A DNA stretch of 64,000 bases from Paenibacillus puerhi (GCF_009846885.1 NZ_WUWM01000006.1:124001-188000); one strand, 5' to 3'; shown: positions 1-8,589, counted from the stretch's first letter. A program made the numbers and translations. Notes: generated by a model not told the origin, from the letters alone.

Positions 1-2
1 TT

Positions 3-473
3 GCTTATTATCGCCATCTTAAAGGTTATCAAAAAGGAGTTTACAACCAAGATATTACTGAGTCGTTTAGGAAGGTCGAGAATTGGGTTGCCTCACGGAA
101 TTTATTTAGTTCGACAACTCTTGGAATAGGTATCACTTATGATAATCCAGACATTACTTCCAACGATAAGTGTCGATATGATGCAGCCTTTACGATACCG
201 AATGATATCACTGAAGCAAGTGGTGAAATTGGGGTTCAAGATATTCAAGGCGGATTATACGCGATTTGCAGGATAGAAGTTAGCAAAGATAATCCATTTG
301 AAGTAGCCATCTCCAGCCTCGGGGAGGTAGTAGATTATTTATACGGAAATTGGCTTCCTGATAGTGGTTTCCAACTAGCCGACAAACCTAGCTTAGAAAT
401 ATACTACCGCGGTGATGAGAAACAAGAAGAGCAGTTTGTAATAGATTATTGTTTGCCAATAATCACAAACTAA
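3..473 (+). CDS. C-terminal part of an AraC/GyrI-type effector-binding regulator (5' end outside window)
   Basis: The open frame enters from the left edge in frame 3 and ends at TAA 471-473, giving about 156 residues. The sequence has the pattern of the GyrI-like/AraC effector-binding (SOUL-fold) domain: an early segment with YRHLKGYQ, a GIGITYDNP turn, then a CRYDAAFTIP strand and a GGLYAICR strand, closing with EIYYRGDE and an acidic/aromatic tail. In the family this domain follows two AraC helix-turn-helices and binds small hydrophobic or cationic ligands. The DNA-binding half would lie left of base 1. It runs co-directionally with the BtrH-like gene 36 bp downstream, so the two may be cotranscribed. 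Stand-alone GyrI-domain proteins also exist and cannot be excluded. Confidence 0.7.
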   Translation, partial: AYYRHLKGYQKGVYNQDITESFRKVENWVASRNLFSSTTLGIGITYDNPDITSNDKCRYDAAFTIPNDITEASGEIGVQDIQGGLYAICRIEVSKDNPFEVAISSLGEVVDYLYGNWLPDSGFQLADKPSLEIYYRGDEKQEEQFVIDYCLPIITN

Positions 474-509
474 TATGAAGAATAATCTGTTGCTGGAGGT
501 TTGCAACTA

Positions 510-1436
510 ATGACCCAGTATATTGGAAATGGCGCGTATTGTTATGCAAATTCTTCTTCAATGCTATTAGCATCAATCGGAGAGAAAATTTCCCCTTCTT
601 TAATAGAAGTGTTAACGGGTGTAGGACTAGGAGCTATTTGGGTTGGTAATTTACCCTACTTCAGTAGTTGGGCTGGTATGCCGGACAAAGGAATTAGCCA
701 TGCGTTACGAATTCTCGGATTCGAATTTGAGGAGAATTTTTGCCAAGATGGTGATGAACTGCCGCTCCGACCATTAAAGCAAGCTTTACAAAAGTCGCCC
801 GTCGTACTGGGACCGCTTGATATGGGATACTTACAATATAACCCCAATTACAAGAATCTCTTTGGGGCAGACCATTATGTCCTTGCTTACGACATAGATG
901 ATGAATACATCCATGTTCACGATCCAGCAGGATTACCATTTGTTTCTCTATCACATGCTCTTTTAGAAAAGGCTTGGAAAGCAGAAAATGTGTTTTACCA
1001 CCCAAATTGTTTTCGTTATTGGTCATCTCCACAACGTATTACTTCCCCAACAGAAGAGGAAATTTTTCATAAAGCAACTGCTTTTTTTAAATCAATTTAT
1101 AAAGAATCACAGGAACATGCGGAGAAAGAAACAATGCTTTGCGGAAAAGAAGCAATCGAAGCTCTAGCAGACAGAATTAAAGACGGTAATGTTGCCCCTC
1201 AATTAATTGGACATTTATCTTATTTTGTTTTCAGTGTTGGTTCAAGACGGTGTGGGGACTACGCGGATTTCTTTCGACCCTTCAATAAGAAGTTATCTGA
1301 CCTAAAGCTGAGTCAAGGGAATTTATTTGGTAAATGTCAGTCCAACATTGTTAAGAGTAACTTCCAAATAGTTTCCGATACTTTAATGGATCTAGCATGT
1401 GTTGAAAATGAATTTTGCGTAGAACTACATAAATAA
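510..1436 (+). CDS. BtrH-N-like papain-fold protein
   Basis: A soluble protein of 308 residues. The ATG at 510 is preferred over TTG at 501 because the GGAGG at 495-499 is 10 nt from the ATG but touches the TTG. The N-terminal segment has YCYANSSSML with a candidate nucleophile Cys at about residue 11, GADHYVLAYD with a His near 122, and a HDPAG motif with an Asp near 136. This Cys-His-Asp order is that of the C39/papain-like BtrH_N family, which includes the BtrH acyltransferase of butirosin biosynthesis. The C-terminal 120 residues are helical and unrecognised. No acyl-carrier protein or aminoglycoside gene is nearby, so the substrate is unknown; it could be a cysteine protease or an acyltransferase. 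It is followed by a good terminator at 1459-1498. Confidence 0.6.
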   Translation: MTQYIGNGAYCYANSSSMLLASIGEKISPSLIEVLTGVGLGAIWVGNLPYFSSWAGMPDKGISHALRILGFEFEENFCQDGDELPLRPLKQALQKSPVVLGPLDMGYLQYNPNYKNLFGADHYVLAYDIDDEYIHVHDPAGLPFVSLSHALLEKAWKAENVFYHPNCFRYWSSPQRITSPTEEEIFHKATAFFKSIYKESQEHAEKETMLCGKEAIEALADRIKDGNVAPQLIGHLSYFVFSVGSRRCGDYADFFRPFNKKLSDLKLSQGNLFGKCQSNIVKSNFQIVSDTLMDLACVENEFCVELHK

Positions 1437-1458
1437 CTGATTCTATAGTATAAATAAT

Positions 1459-1498
1459 AAAACGACCGGGGAGAGCATCTGCTTTCCCGGTCGTTTTT
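1459..1498. terminator. Bidirectional rho-independent terminator
   Basis: An inverted repeat of about 11 bp (AACGACCGGG ... CCCGGTCGTT) is flanked by A-rich sequence on the left and TTTTT on the right. It serves the plus-strand BtrH-like gene and lies immediately beyond the stop of the minus-strand truncated AraC gene. Confidence 0.85.
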
Positions 1499-1508
1499 GA
1501 ATATGGAA

Positions 1509-1949
1509 CTACGACGTATTATTGAACACTTCAAAACTTTCCTTCGTTTCGATCCGATAATTCATTGCCTCTGCCCCTTTGATTGTGATAAGGAAGGACA
1601 GACGGGGGTAGGCTTTGAGTGCAATCCCCTCTTGGCGGGCCATTGCCGGCGTGATCCCGTGCAGCGCATGGAACGCTCGTGCGAACGGGACTGGCGATTC
1701 GTAGCCATACTTCAGCGCGACGTCGATCACCTTCGCCGAACCGCCTTGCTGTAGCTCCAGCGCGGCAAGCGTCAACCGTCTCCGCCGAATGTACTCCGAC
1801 AGCGTCACGTCCGTAATGAACGAGAACATCCGTTGGAACTGATACGATGAACAGCAGGCCAAATGGGCCGCTTCCCTCAACTCGATCTCTCCAGTCAGGT
1901 TCGCTTCAATATAGTCTATCGCCCGATTCATCCGCTCCAGCCACTCCAT
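1509..1949 (-). pseudogene. AraC-family regulator truncated after the DNA-binding half
   Basis: Start ATG 1949 is chosen because it is preceded by GAGGAGGG; the open frame extends further upstream without a ribosome site. The 147 residues contain two AraC helix-turn-helix units ([21 protein letters not shown] near 25-45 and [20 protein letters not shown] near 72-92). They continue into the first strand of a GyrI-like ligand domain ([13 protein letters not shown]) and then stop after four more residues. Full-length relatives of this architecture are about 280-300 residues, so roughly 140 residues of effector domain are missing, with a terminator directly behind. A constitutive HTH-only regulator is possible, but a 3' deletion is the simpler reading. 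Confidence 0.65.
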
Positions 1950-2013
1950 CTCAGTCCCTCCTCTCGTATTCAAGTATAGGTGGGGAGGAAAAAAGCTTCG
2001 CAGCCATTTGTGC

Positions 2014-2541
2014 CTAAATAAGTTGCTTCGATTGAGGTGGAACACATAATAAGAGCTGGCAGCCCAGCTCTCTTTTCGGTCCATTCGCAGTGAATTCCTG
2101 GGTTGCTGTCAGCTTGACCGACAACGATCCGCTCAGATCCGCACTGTTTTTCCCGGTGATACTAACCCAATGAGTGCCCGTGGACCAAGGGGACGATGCA
2201 TAACCAGCCCCGGATTGACCTGCGGGTACTTTGAAAAGCAGTTTCGAAGTTCCCGTCAGTTTATCTTGAGTAACATGAATAATAATTTCATCGGATGATG
2301 GATTATTAACCCATACCTTCACCCATCCATAATGTTCTGGGATGCTGAAACTTGTTTCATACTTCCTTCCAGAAATTGATTCACTCACAACTACGTTTTC
2401 GAAATCGAAAGTTGTGATCGTATCGGTGCTTAGGTCTACACCTTTTACAGGAGTTTCAGCGGAGCAGCTGCAAATAACGGCAACGGACGCGAGAATAGCG
2501 GATACTGCAAGGCTAGTTGTAACCTTTTTGAGCTTCATCAT
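2014..2541 (-). CDS. Small secreted/lipoprotein of unknown function
   Basis: Encodes 175 residues. The N-terminus has Lys residues, a hydrophobic stretch of about 16 residues and ICSC, which fits a lipobox with Cys near residue 26, so export and lipid anchoring are likely. The mature part is rich in Ser/Thr and beta-strand-like, reminiscent of a small jelly-roll, but no family was recognised. The last 25 residues (from [11 protein letters not shown]) are of different character and reach toward the next gene, so the original stop may have been lost. An AGGAGAT ribosome site lies about 10 nt before the ATG. The MITE-like element starts only 30 bp upstream of the start codon and has probably separated the gene from, or supplied, its promoter. 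Confidence 0.5.
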   Translation of the reverse strand: MMKLKKVTTSLAVSAILASVAVICSCSAETPVKGVDLSTDTITTFDFENVVVSESISGRKYETSFSIPEHYGWVKVWVNNPSSDEIIIHVTQDKLTGTSKLLFKVPAGQSGAGYASSPWSTGTHWVSITGKNSADLSGSLSVKLTATQEFTANGPKRELGCQLLLCVPPQSKQLI

Positions 2542-2570
2542 CTGGAAAATTATCTCCTAACTTCTTATAT

Positions 2571-2854
2571 GAGGCTGTCGATTCATTGTGAGTAACTGAG
2601 TTGAAACGTTCTGCTTTCGCTAACGGACCTCAGCGTCTCTATTTGCAGCATTTTCGCAATATTGAAAATCTAACGGACTCAGATTACGCTATTTGGTGCA
2701 TTTGCGTCCATTCTATGCGGTTTTGACGTAACTAAGATCGTCTGTGTCCGTTACAATTTGAACAGGCCCCATTTTTGTGAAATAGCGACTGTGGTGTCCG
2801 TTACGATCTGCCTTTACTTAACTGCGCTGCCGTCCACAATGAATCGACAGCCTC
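2571..2854. mobile_element. MITE-like element, 284 bp, with 20-bp terminal inverted repeats
   Basis: Perfect 20-bp terminal inverted repeats are visible: gaggctgtcgattcattgtg at 2571-2590 and its reverse complement at 2835-2854. Both ends are flanked by TATAT (2566-2570 and 2855-2859), which fits a 5-bp target duplication. The interior has no long ORF but several degenerate copies of a TAACGGAC/GTCCGTTA motif in both orientations (for example near 2627, 2671, 2747 and 2800), so it could fold into a long structured RNA. Size, TIRs, TSD and lack of transposase fit a non-autonomous MITE; the mobilising transposase is unknown. Confidence 0.75.
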
Positions 2855-2982
2855 TATATGGTCGTTATACATCTCCCTGAGCACCACTGTTCAGTTGAAA
2901 TGTATTATCTTACATTTTACCATATTTCTGTATATAGGAGGTATGGTTATTCCATCAATGAAAGGGACCATTCAAGAAAAAA

Positions 2983-3612
2983 TTAGAAACGTTTGGCAAC
3001 TTCCTTAGCATGGGCAATTGCTTTTTCTTTTACAGATAGAGCCTGTTCTGATAAAGCCGTTCCCTCCACAAAAATTGCTTCACTCGTTATCCCATAGAAC
3101 TGTAAAACCTTATTCAAATAGCTGTATCCCATTTCAAGAGAGGCAAGCGGACCTTCCGAATAAACGGAACCGCTAGCTTGAATATGCAAAGCTTTCTTTC
3201 CCGGCAACAGGCCTATTGGACCATTTTCGGTATATTTGAACGTCTTCCCTGGAATTGAAGTCGCATCGGTGTATGCTTTCAAAACTGGCGGGATCGAGAA
3301 ATTCCACATCGGAGAAACATAGACGTACTTATCAGCAGCCACGAATTGATCAACAATCTCCCCAAGCCGAGCCACTTTTGATTGTTCAGCATCAGACAGT
3401 TGATCGATAGATGAACCCGACCGCAGCTTTCCCCAACCCCTTAAAACATCAGCATCGAATTGCGGAATATCCTCTTGGTACAGATCCAAATGAACAACTT
3501 CATCCGATGGATTTGCTTCATGGTACGCTTCAATAAATTCATTGCCTACCGCGAGGCTAAAAGATTCTTGTGGATCCAGAGGATGTGCGGTGATATACAG
3601 GACATTGGCCAT
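2983..3612 (-). CDS. azoR: FMN-dependent NADH:quinone/azo reductase
   Basis: A 209-residue flavodoxin-fold protein of the AzoR/AcpD family, which reduces azo compounds and quinones with NADH on a tightly bound FMN in the cytoplasm. Family marks are the N-terminal strand [16 protein letters not shown] (FMN phosphate loop), [19 protein letters not shown] near 98-116 (the MWNF-S-P-LK FMN-binding signature), and [10 protein letters not shown] near 146-155. The length is normal. A GAAGGGAAG ribosome site precedes the ATG. It is divergent from an HxlR regulator 134 bp away, the same arrangement as azoR1/yodB in Bacillus, which suggests induction by quinones, diamide or other electrophiles through that regulator. 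Confidence 0.9.
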   Translation of the reverse strand: MANVLYITAHPLDPQESFSLAVGNEFIEAYHEANPSDEVVHLDLYQEDIPQFDADVLRGWGKLRSGSSIDQLSDAEQSKVARLGEIVDQFVAADKYVYVSPMWNFSIPPVLKAYTDATSIPGKTFKYTENGPIGLLPGKKALHIQASGSVYSEGPLASLEMGYSYLNKVLQFYGITSEAIFVEGTALSEQALSVKEKAIAHAKEVAKRF

Positions 3613-3746
3613 TAATTAAAACTTCCCTTCTGTAATTAAAATAAATACACTTCCAAGGTTGATCATATTATATATACATTTTTATGAAAAGTAGGAACAA
3701 TAATGTGGTATAGTATAAAATAAGGTACTGTAAAGGAGGCCAACGC

Positions 3747-4106
3747 ATGCAAAAGAACCCGGACCAATGTAAATTCGTTGTGGCCCTGGATACGATCGTC
3801 GGCAAATGGAAGCCGATTATCATTCATCATTTGCTTCAAGGTAAGCCTTTGCGATTCAATGAGTTAAGAAGATTGCTGCCCGATATCACTCAAAGAATGC
3901 TCACGCTCCATCTGCGCGAACTGGAGGAGGATGAGATCATTCAACGAGTCATTTATCCGCAAATCCCGCCGAAAGTGGAATACTCCATTACGGAATACGG
4001 CATGAGCTTGTCCCCGGTTATGGATACCATACACCAATGGGGAGCGGCCCATATCGAGAGAAAGAAGCTCAATAAGGAGAAAAATGAACAGAATGAACCG
4101 AACTAG
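3747..4106 (+). CDS. HxlR/YodB-family transcriptional repressor
   Basis: A 119-residue winged-helix protein. The start is fixed by AAAGGAGG at 3733-3740. The HxlR signature is complete: a single Cys near the N-terminus (DQCKF, Cys8), DTIVGKWKPIIIHHLL, RFNELRRLLPDITQRMLTLHLRELEEDEII as the recognition region, and a wing ending VEYSITEYG. YodB-type members sense quinones and diamide through an N-terminal Cys, and Cys8 is positioned for that role. Divergence from azoR suggests it represses azoR and itself from the AT-rich intergenic region 3613-3746. Its stop codon lies inside the downstream terminator stem. Confidence 0.85.
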   Translation: MQKNPDQCKFVVALDTIVGKWKPIIIHHLLQGKPLRFNELRRLLPDITQRMLTLHLRELEEDEIIQRVIYPQIPPKVEYSITEYGMSLSPVMDTIHQWGAAHIERKKLNKEKNEQNEPN

Positions 4107-4138
4107 CGTTCGAAACTGAGCTAGTCCGGTTCATTCTA
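4090..4138 (+). terminator. Terminator overlapping the 3' end of the HxlR gene
   Basis: Arms of 18 bp (AGAATGAACCGAACTAGC and GCTAGTCCGGTTCATTCT) pair with one mismatch around a loop of about 13 nt. The gene's TAG stop falls inside the left arm. The U-tract is poor, so it could also act as an mRNA-stabilising hairpin. Confidence 0.6.
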
Positions 4139-4221
4139 TAGCTTGACGACATCACCTCTTGCTTTAATGCGCATCGTCCGGTACGCCCGTCACCGGATCG
4201 TCCCGGATGCCAAACCCCGTT

Positions 4222-4857
4222 TTATCCGGTGCGTGGTGCATATGCACGAAGAAAGACGCGTACGCCTTCCGTGATCATACGTTTGGTCTGTTCATCCCCC
4301 CATGTCCCGGTTTTTCTCGGTTGATTAAATGCCAATAAAAACGTTAATGCAGCGAAATGCTTTGCAGCCATTTGCGGATCGGGCACATCGAGCAGTCCGG
4401 TTTGTCCAAACTCTGTAAACCTCCTGATAATCCCCTCTTCCTTCGCGTTATCCAACCTTTCTAAAAACGAGTCTGGCAGGTTGGCGGCTTCCACCATGAC
4501 CAGGCGGATCAAAGCCATGTAATCGGACGAACCGTTCGCAGAAGCTACGATTTGTTCGCAAAATAAGATGAGCGACTGCTCGAGATCCTCGAAGTCCCGA
4601 AGATGGTCTGAAATCCCCTGCTCGATCATGACCAGAACCGCTGAACTGGTTTCCTCCACAACAGCAAGCAGTAAGTTCTGTTTGTCGCCATAATAATCAT
4701 ACACGGTTCGTTTGGAAACTCCCGCTTTGGCGGCGACCGCATCAACGCTGGAACGATCAAACCCCTCCGACAGAAACAAATCCCGTGCCGCCGCCATAAT
4801 TTTACCTCGTTTGTCTGCTGAGCCTTTGCGGATCGTCTTGTTTATCGTAGTATCCAT
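4222..4857 (-). CDS. TetR/AcrR-family repressor
   Basis: 211 residues. The N-terminal DNA-binding domain has the standard pattern RGKIMAAARDLFLSEGFDRSS, then VDAVAAKAGVSKRTVYDYYGDKQNLL at about 34-60. The C-terminal ligand domain is of the AefR/TetR_C_7 kind, with RLVMVEAANLP and a late AKHFAALTFLLAF helix. A GGGGGAG ribosome site precedes the ATG. It is divergent from the flavin monooxygenase, and a 20-bp palindrome between them is a convincing operator. By family precedent it represses both genes and is released by an aromatic or lipophilic ligand that the monooxygenase may act on. Confidence 0.85.
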   Translation of the reverse strand: MDTTINKTIRKGSADKRGKIMAAARDLFLSEGFDRSSVDAVAAKAGVSKRTVYDYYGDKQNLLLAVVEETSSAVLVMIEQGISDHLRDFEDLEQSLILFCEQIVASANGSSDYMALIRLVMVEAANLPDSFLERLDNAKEEGIIRRFTEFGQTGLLDVPDPQMAAKHFAALTFLLAFNQPRKTGTWGDEQTKRMITEGVRVFLRAYAPRTG

Positions 4858-4916
4858 TCTTACGTCTCCCCCTTATAGGTATGCTATCGGCAATTGATGA
4901 GAGTTCCGCTTTACAA

Positions 4917-4936
4917 ACTACACTGTACGGTGTAGT
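4917..4936. promoter_or_regulatory. Palindromic operator for the divergent TetR/monooxygenase pair
   Basis: The sequence actacactgtacggtgtagt is a 20-bp palindrome with mismatches only at the two central-flanking positions. It sits in the 125-bp intergenic region, close to the expected start sites of both genes. Size and symmetry fit TetR-family operators. No direct binding evidence is available. Confidence 0.7.
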
Positions 4937-4982
4937 ATAGCGATTATGACATGTCAAATCAATGTTCCAGGAGGATTCTATC

Positions 4983-6548
4983 ATGAACCCCATGCCGTCT
5001 TTTGTTGATGTTCTCATTGTCGGTGCCGGACCTACAGGGCTTACACTTGCTTGCGACCTTGCCCGTCGAAACGTTAACCACTGTATTATTGAACGAAGCA
5101 CCTTCCATAGCGTAGCATCTCGCGCTAAAACGATCCAGCCCCGCTCTCTTGAAGTCGCTGATGATTTAGGAGCTGTTCGCTACATGATGGACACAGGAAT
5201 CGTGGATTTGCCTGTTCGTTATTATACCGCAGATGGCGGCAGTGTTGATAAGCCGGGTATTACCGTTGCAGCCAGCGCCGAACTGGAGACACCCTATCGT
5301 GATCCGGTCTGGATTGCTCAATTTGATGTGGAAAAAGCATTGCGAGATCGATATGCGGAGCTTGGCGGTCAAGTTGAGTTGGGCGTGGAAGCTGTGGGGC
5401 TTGTTCAGGATTCCGATGGTGTGACGGTAACCGTGAATACGCTGCAAGGAAACAAGCAAATCCGCGCTCGCTATGTAGTAGGCGCTGATGGAGGCAAAAG
5501 CAACATCCGCAAATTTATTCAATTGCCGCTTGTTGGGCAAACCCACGAGAATGAGCGGTGGTATCTTGGCGATGTACGATTGGAGGGGTTGGATCGCGGC
5601 CGTATCCACATCTGGACATCTCAGGAGGGAATGATCGGGGTGACGCCGTTGCCGAAAACCGACATTTGGCAGCTGCAAGCTACCATTCCGGCAGAAACCG
5701 AGGAACCGGAGCAGCCTTCGCTAGAGGTGTATCAAGCCATGTTTGACCGTCGAGCAGGTGCCGGACGTGTTCGGCTCACAGCTGCCTCTTGGCTGTCCAT
5801 CGCCCGGATCAATATTCGCATGGTGGAACAATACCGCAAGGACAGAGTCTTCCTCGCCGGCGACGCTGCTCATGTGCATCCGGCCGCAGGTGGTCAGGGC
5901 ATGAATACAGGCATGCAGGACGCGTACAATCTCGGATGGAAACTCGCTGCAGTGCTGCGCGGTGCCGATCCTGCCTTGCTCGATACGTATGACGAGGAAC
6001 GCCGTCCTATTGATCAAGCCGTACTCCAGGATAGCTCCAAGAAGATGGAGGCGATCACAGGGACAGTGACTGAGAGCGGAGCTTTGTCCCAAACCATGAG
6101 CATCCTATCCGACGATCTGACGAGCGGGCTTCGCATTTCCTATCGATCAAGCTCTCTCACCCGTCCGTTTGCTCGACCGAATGTTATCCGTACATTACCC
6201 GGAGATCGTGCTCCGGATGCCTTGGGTCTACAAGGCACCGGATTTGCAGGAAGTGTCTTTGACCTATTGCGCGGCCCACACTGGACGCTTTTGGCTTTTG
6301 CAAAATGCACCGATCCTTCGCTAAAGAACTTGGCCAACAACGAACTCCACGTTCATGGCATCCTCCCGTCGGATGTAGAGGGAGTGGAAGGCATCATCGA
6401 CACGGCAGGGAATGCCTACCGAATATACGAAGTGGAAAGCGAAGAACTCATCTTGATTCGCCCCGACGGTTACATCGCGCTGCGCACCTCCATTGAGGAT
6501 ACGGCGTCGGTTTCGAATTACTTGAATTCCATATCTTGCGCAAACTGA
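4983..6548 (+). CDS. FAD-dependent aromatic monooxygenase (PheA/TfdB type)
   Basis: 521 residues. ATG 4983 is chosen because AGGAGG lies at 4969-4974; the in-frame ATG at 4962 has no ribosome site. It belongs to the class A flavoprotein hydroxylases that insert one oxygen into phenols, rifamycins or tetracyclines using NAD(P)H. Visible marks are the dinucleotide-binding GAGPTG at 14-19 followed by LACDLARR, the FAD-pyrophosphate segment VFLAGDAAHVHPAAGGQGMNTG near 289-310, and a C-terminal thioredoxin-like domain of about 120 residues (PGDRAPDAL onward, ending RPDGYIALR). The length is normal. The adjacent TetR and palindrome suggest substrate-inducible detoxification. The substrate is unknown; antibiotic-inactivating relatives have the same layout. 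Confidence 0.8.
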   Translation: MNPMPSFVDVLIVGAGPTGLTLACDLARRNVNHCIIERSTFHSVASRAKTIQPRSLEVADDLGAVRYMMDTGIVDLPVRYYTADGGSVDKPGITVAASAELETPYRDPVWIAQFDVEKALRDRYAELGGQVELGVEAVGLVQDSDGVTVTVNTLQGNKQIRARYVVGADGGKSNIRKFIQLPLVGQTHENERWYLGDVRLEGLDRGRIHIWTSQEGMIGVTPLPKTDIWQLQATIPAETEEPEQPSLEVYQAMFDRRAGAGRVRLTAASWLSIARINIRMVEQYRKDRVFLAGDAAHVHPAAGGQGMNTGMQDAYNLGWKLAAVLRGADPALLDTYDEERRPIDQAVLQDSSKKMEAITGTVTESGALSQTMSILSDDLTSGLRISYRSSSLTRPFARPNVIRTLPGDRAPDALGLQGTGFAGSVFDLLRGPHWTLLAFAKCTDPSLKNLANNELHVHGILPSDVEGVEGIIDTAGNAYRIYEVESEELILIRPDGYIALRTSIEDTASVSNYLNSISCAN

Positions 6549-6555
6549 TTTTCAA

Positions 6556-6594
6556 ATAAAAAGGCCCTAGTCCAGAGAACTGAACTAAGGCTAA
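6556..6594 (-). terminator. Rho-independent terminator of the minus-strand stalk-domain gene
   Basis: Read on the minus strand, an imperfect stem (AGCCTTAGTTCAG ... CTGGACTAGGGCC) is followed by TTTTTATTT. It also lies 8 bp past the monooxygenase stop and may end that transcript too. Confidence 0.7.
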
Positions 6595-6632
6595 ATTGAA
6601 CTTCCTTACGACAAAGTCGTAAACATCTATGC

Positions 6633-7238
6633 TTATTGCGTAAACGTTGCGGTCCTTGTGCTTTCATCCCAGTCGACTTGAACACCCAGTATTTCGGCAA
6701 GCTGTCGAACGGGCAAGAAGGTCAGATCGTTTTTAATCATCGGAACGGCTTCTTCCAGTTTTACCTCTTTGCCATCAACCAACATCTCTGATTTTCCGAT
6801 ATACATCATGATACTTCTAGTGTCTTTTTTTAGCGTGATTTTTTGTTCGGTTGGTTCCCAGGCTACTTCAAATCCGAATCCATCCGCTAGCGCCCTCAAC
6901 GGAATCATGGTCCGACCATTCTCGATATATGGCTCCGCCCCGCTTAATGAGTATGCATGCAAATATTTTCCATCTACACGGACCGAGACATGGGTTTTCT
7001 TCGCTTCTTCACAAGAGGGAAGTTCGACGATCACTTTTTTGCCATCCTTCTCCACGCCGAGTTCTTTAGGCTCCCCATCCCGGCTCGTGTAACAGTCAGG
7101 GATAGGCACAGCATCTGACCAAAAGAAAGTTCTTTCAGCTTCAGCGGCATAGACATGGTTTCCTGCCAGCATGACCAAGAGCAACCCGAACGTAACATAT
7201 CTCCATTTTGCCTTTAGCAAGTCTATCATCTCCATCAT
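6633..7238 (-). CDS. Secreted protein with copper-amine-oxidase-N-like (stalk) domain
   Basis: About 202 residues from ATG 7238, which follows the M56 gene stop by 7 nt; the upstream extension of the open frame overlaps that gene and is not needed. A signal peptide is clear (WRYVTFGLLLVMLAGNHVYAA). After a variable segment with two Cys (CYTSRDGEP and PSCEEAKK) comes the Cu_amine_oxidN1/stalk repeat: VDGKYLHAYS, PYIENGRTMIPLRALADGFGFEVAWEPTEQKITL, then VDGKEVKLEEAVPMIKNDLTFLPVRQLAEILGVQVDWDE. Such modules are common on extracytoplasmic proteins of Paenibacillus and have no known enzymatic role. Position as third gene of a BlaI-M56 operon makes it a candidate accessory or target protein of that sensor. 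Confidence 0.75.
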   Translation of the reverse strand: MMEMIDLLKAKWRYVTFGLLLVMLAGNHVYAAEAERTFFWSDAVPIPDCYTSRDGEPKELGVEKDGKKVIVELPSCEEAKKTHVSVRVDGKYLHAYSLSGAEPYIENGRTMIPLRALADGFGFEVAWEPTEQKITLKKDTRSIMMYIGKSEMLVDGKEVKLEEAVPMIKNDLTFLPVRQLAEILGVQVDWDESTRTATFTQ

Positions 7239-7245
7239 CTTCTCT

Positions 7246-8589
7246 TTAATTACGGTCAAAGGTGTAAGGACGAACTCCTTTTTCATCATAAACATACGAG
7301 CTTATTCCGTTAAGAGCAGCCTGAATTTCTTCTGGTGTAAACTCGTTCGTAATATCTTGCGGCACCGGAAGTCCTTTATCTAGATAAGATTGAATCTTGC
7401 CGTGCAGCTCATCGATTTTTTTCTGTGTTTTCTCGTCAAACGGCTTCATCTTGTTCGTTTTAACTGTTGCAGGCGATTTATTTCCTTGCCTATCGTAGTA
7501 GACGGTGGTTCCATCTGCAGATTGGACGTAAACATTTCGTCCTTCATCTTGTTTACCTGTCGGAATTACGATCGGCTCAGCCGTCCTGGTCGGGACAGCC
7601 GTTCCCGCAGCATATGTAGCCGCCCCTCCACTAACGACCAAGACAATTGCAACAACAAGGGACAATGCCAATACCGGTTTTTTCATTGTCTTCTCCTTCA
7701 TAACGTTCATCAGTCTCCTTTTCATAGCCTTTTTTGGACTGCACAGGCTGCTTGTGAAAACAACATATCTTTGCATAACACCGTACTCCAGCATGGTCAA
7801 CAATGTTTCGCCGTAAATTCGCCGGTTTTCCGTATTCATTTCCTGAACGACTTTTTCATCACAGGACAGCTCACAATCCGTATTGATCTGTTTAGTGAGC
7901 GAATAAGCTGCCGGATTAAACCAGTGAACCGCATTTGCAAGAAGCACCAGCAGCTTTACCAGGAGATCGCCTCGCTTTAAATGAACGAGTTCGTGCGATA
8001 GGATCATGGCAAGCTCTTGTTCCCCCAATCGGGTATCCGGCAGTACAACCATGGGTCTCCACAAGCCCATAACCATTGGTGTTGCTGCATGAGCACTTAC
8101 GATTACCTTGACAGGGCATTGCACCGTATCGCATATCCAGCTTTCCTGTAATACCGAACGTTTAAATGCCCGATATTTTTGGATATGGACAGCAAGAAAG
8201 ACAATGGCTCCGACGGCCCAAATGACCGTTGCGCATACAGCAAATTCCTTTGTGTAAGAAAACCGCAGCAGATAGTCAAACTGTTGCTTCAATAAGTACA
8301 AGCTGCTTGTTACCAGCTGCTCCGTTGGCGTAACATGCACATAATGTTCCGAAACGGTTCCTGATACCGGAGTTGTGCCTATGTCGGGTGAGATGGAACG
8401 GATGAAAGAGACAAGCCTGTTCATGATCTCCGAACCGCCAAGAAGAAAAAATACAGGAATCAAGCCGGTATAATAATGCCACGTCTGGGAAAATACGTTT
8501 TGCGTGACAAGCTTGATACTGTTTTGTAAAAACCATATGACTGTTCCAACAAAGGACGCAATAACGAGGGATAAGACGAAAGCCATCAT
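7246..8589 (-). CDS. BlaR1/MecR1-type M56 membrane zinc protease (signal transducer)
   Basis: 447 residues. Several N-terminal membrane helices are visible (FVLSLVIASFVGTVIWFL, GLIPVFFLLGG, FAVCATVIWAVGAIVFL). They are followed by the cytosolic M56 domain with zinc-binding HELVHLKRGDLL near 197-208 and the distal CELSCDE motif near 235. Another membrane helix (PVLALSLVVAIVLVVSGGAA) leads to a C-terminal external segment of about 130 residues. Unlike BlaR1 there is no penicillin-binding domain with SxxK; the tail instead holds a VYYDRQGNKSP-type repeat. The ATG overlaps the BlaI stop (ATGA). By family precedent, ligand sensing activates the protease, which leads to BlaI cleavage. The ligand is not beta-lactam-like on present evidence. 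Confidence 0.85.
   Translation of the reverse strand: MMAFVLSLVIASFVGTVIWFLQNSIKLVTQNVFSQTWHYYTGLIPVFFLLGGSEIMNRLVSFIRSISPDIGTTPVSGTVSEHYVHVTPTEQLVTSSLYLLKQQFDYLLRFSYTKEFAVCATVIWAVGAIVFLAVHIQKYRAFKRSVLQESWICDTVQCPVKVIVSAHAATPMVMGLWRPMVVLPDTRLGEQELAMILSHELVHLKRGDLLVKLLVLLANAVHWFNPAAYSLTKQINTDCELSCDEKVVQEMNTENRRIYGETLLTMLEYGVMQRYVVFTSSLCSPKKAMKRRLMNVMKEKTMKKPVLALSLVVAIVLVVSGGAATYAAGTAVPTRTAEPIVIPTGKQDEGRNVYVQSADGTTVYYDRQGNKSPATVKTNKMKPFDEKTQKKIDELHGKIQSYLDKGLPVPQDITNEFTPEEIQAALNGISSYVYDEKGVRPYTFDRN

Noticed and set aside
2571..2854. Regulatory riboswitch or CRISPR-like array in the repeat-rich gap
   Set aside because: The repeats are degenerate, in both orientations and irregularly spaced, and the terminal inverted repeats with TSD explain the region as a MITE.
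5166..5678. Antisense frames inside the flavin monooxygenase and the pectate lyase
   Set aside because: They mirror the codon pattern of the real genes and lack ribosome sites and recognisable domains.
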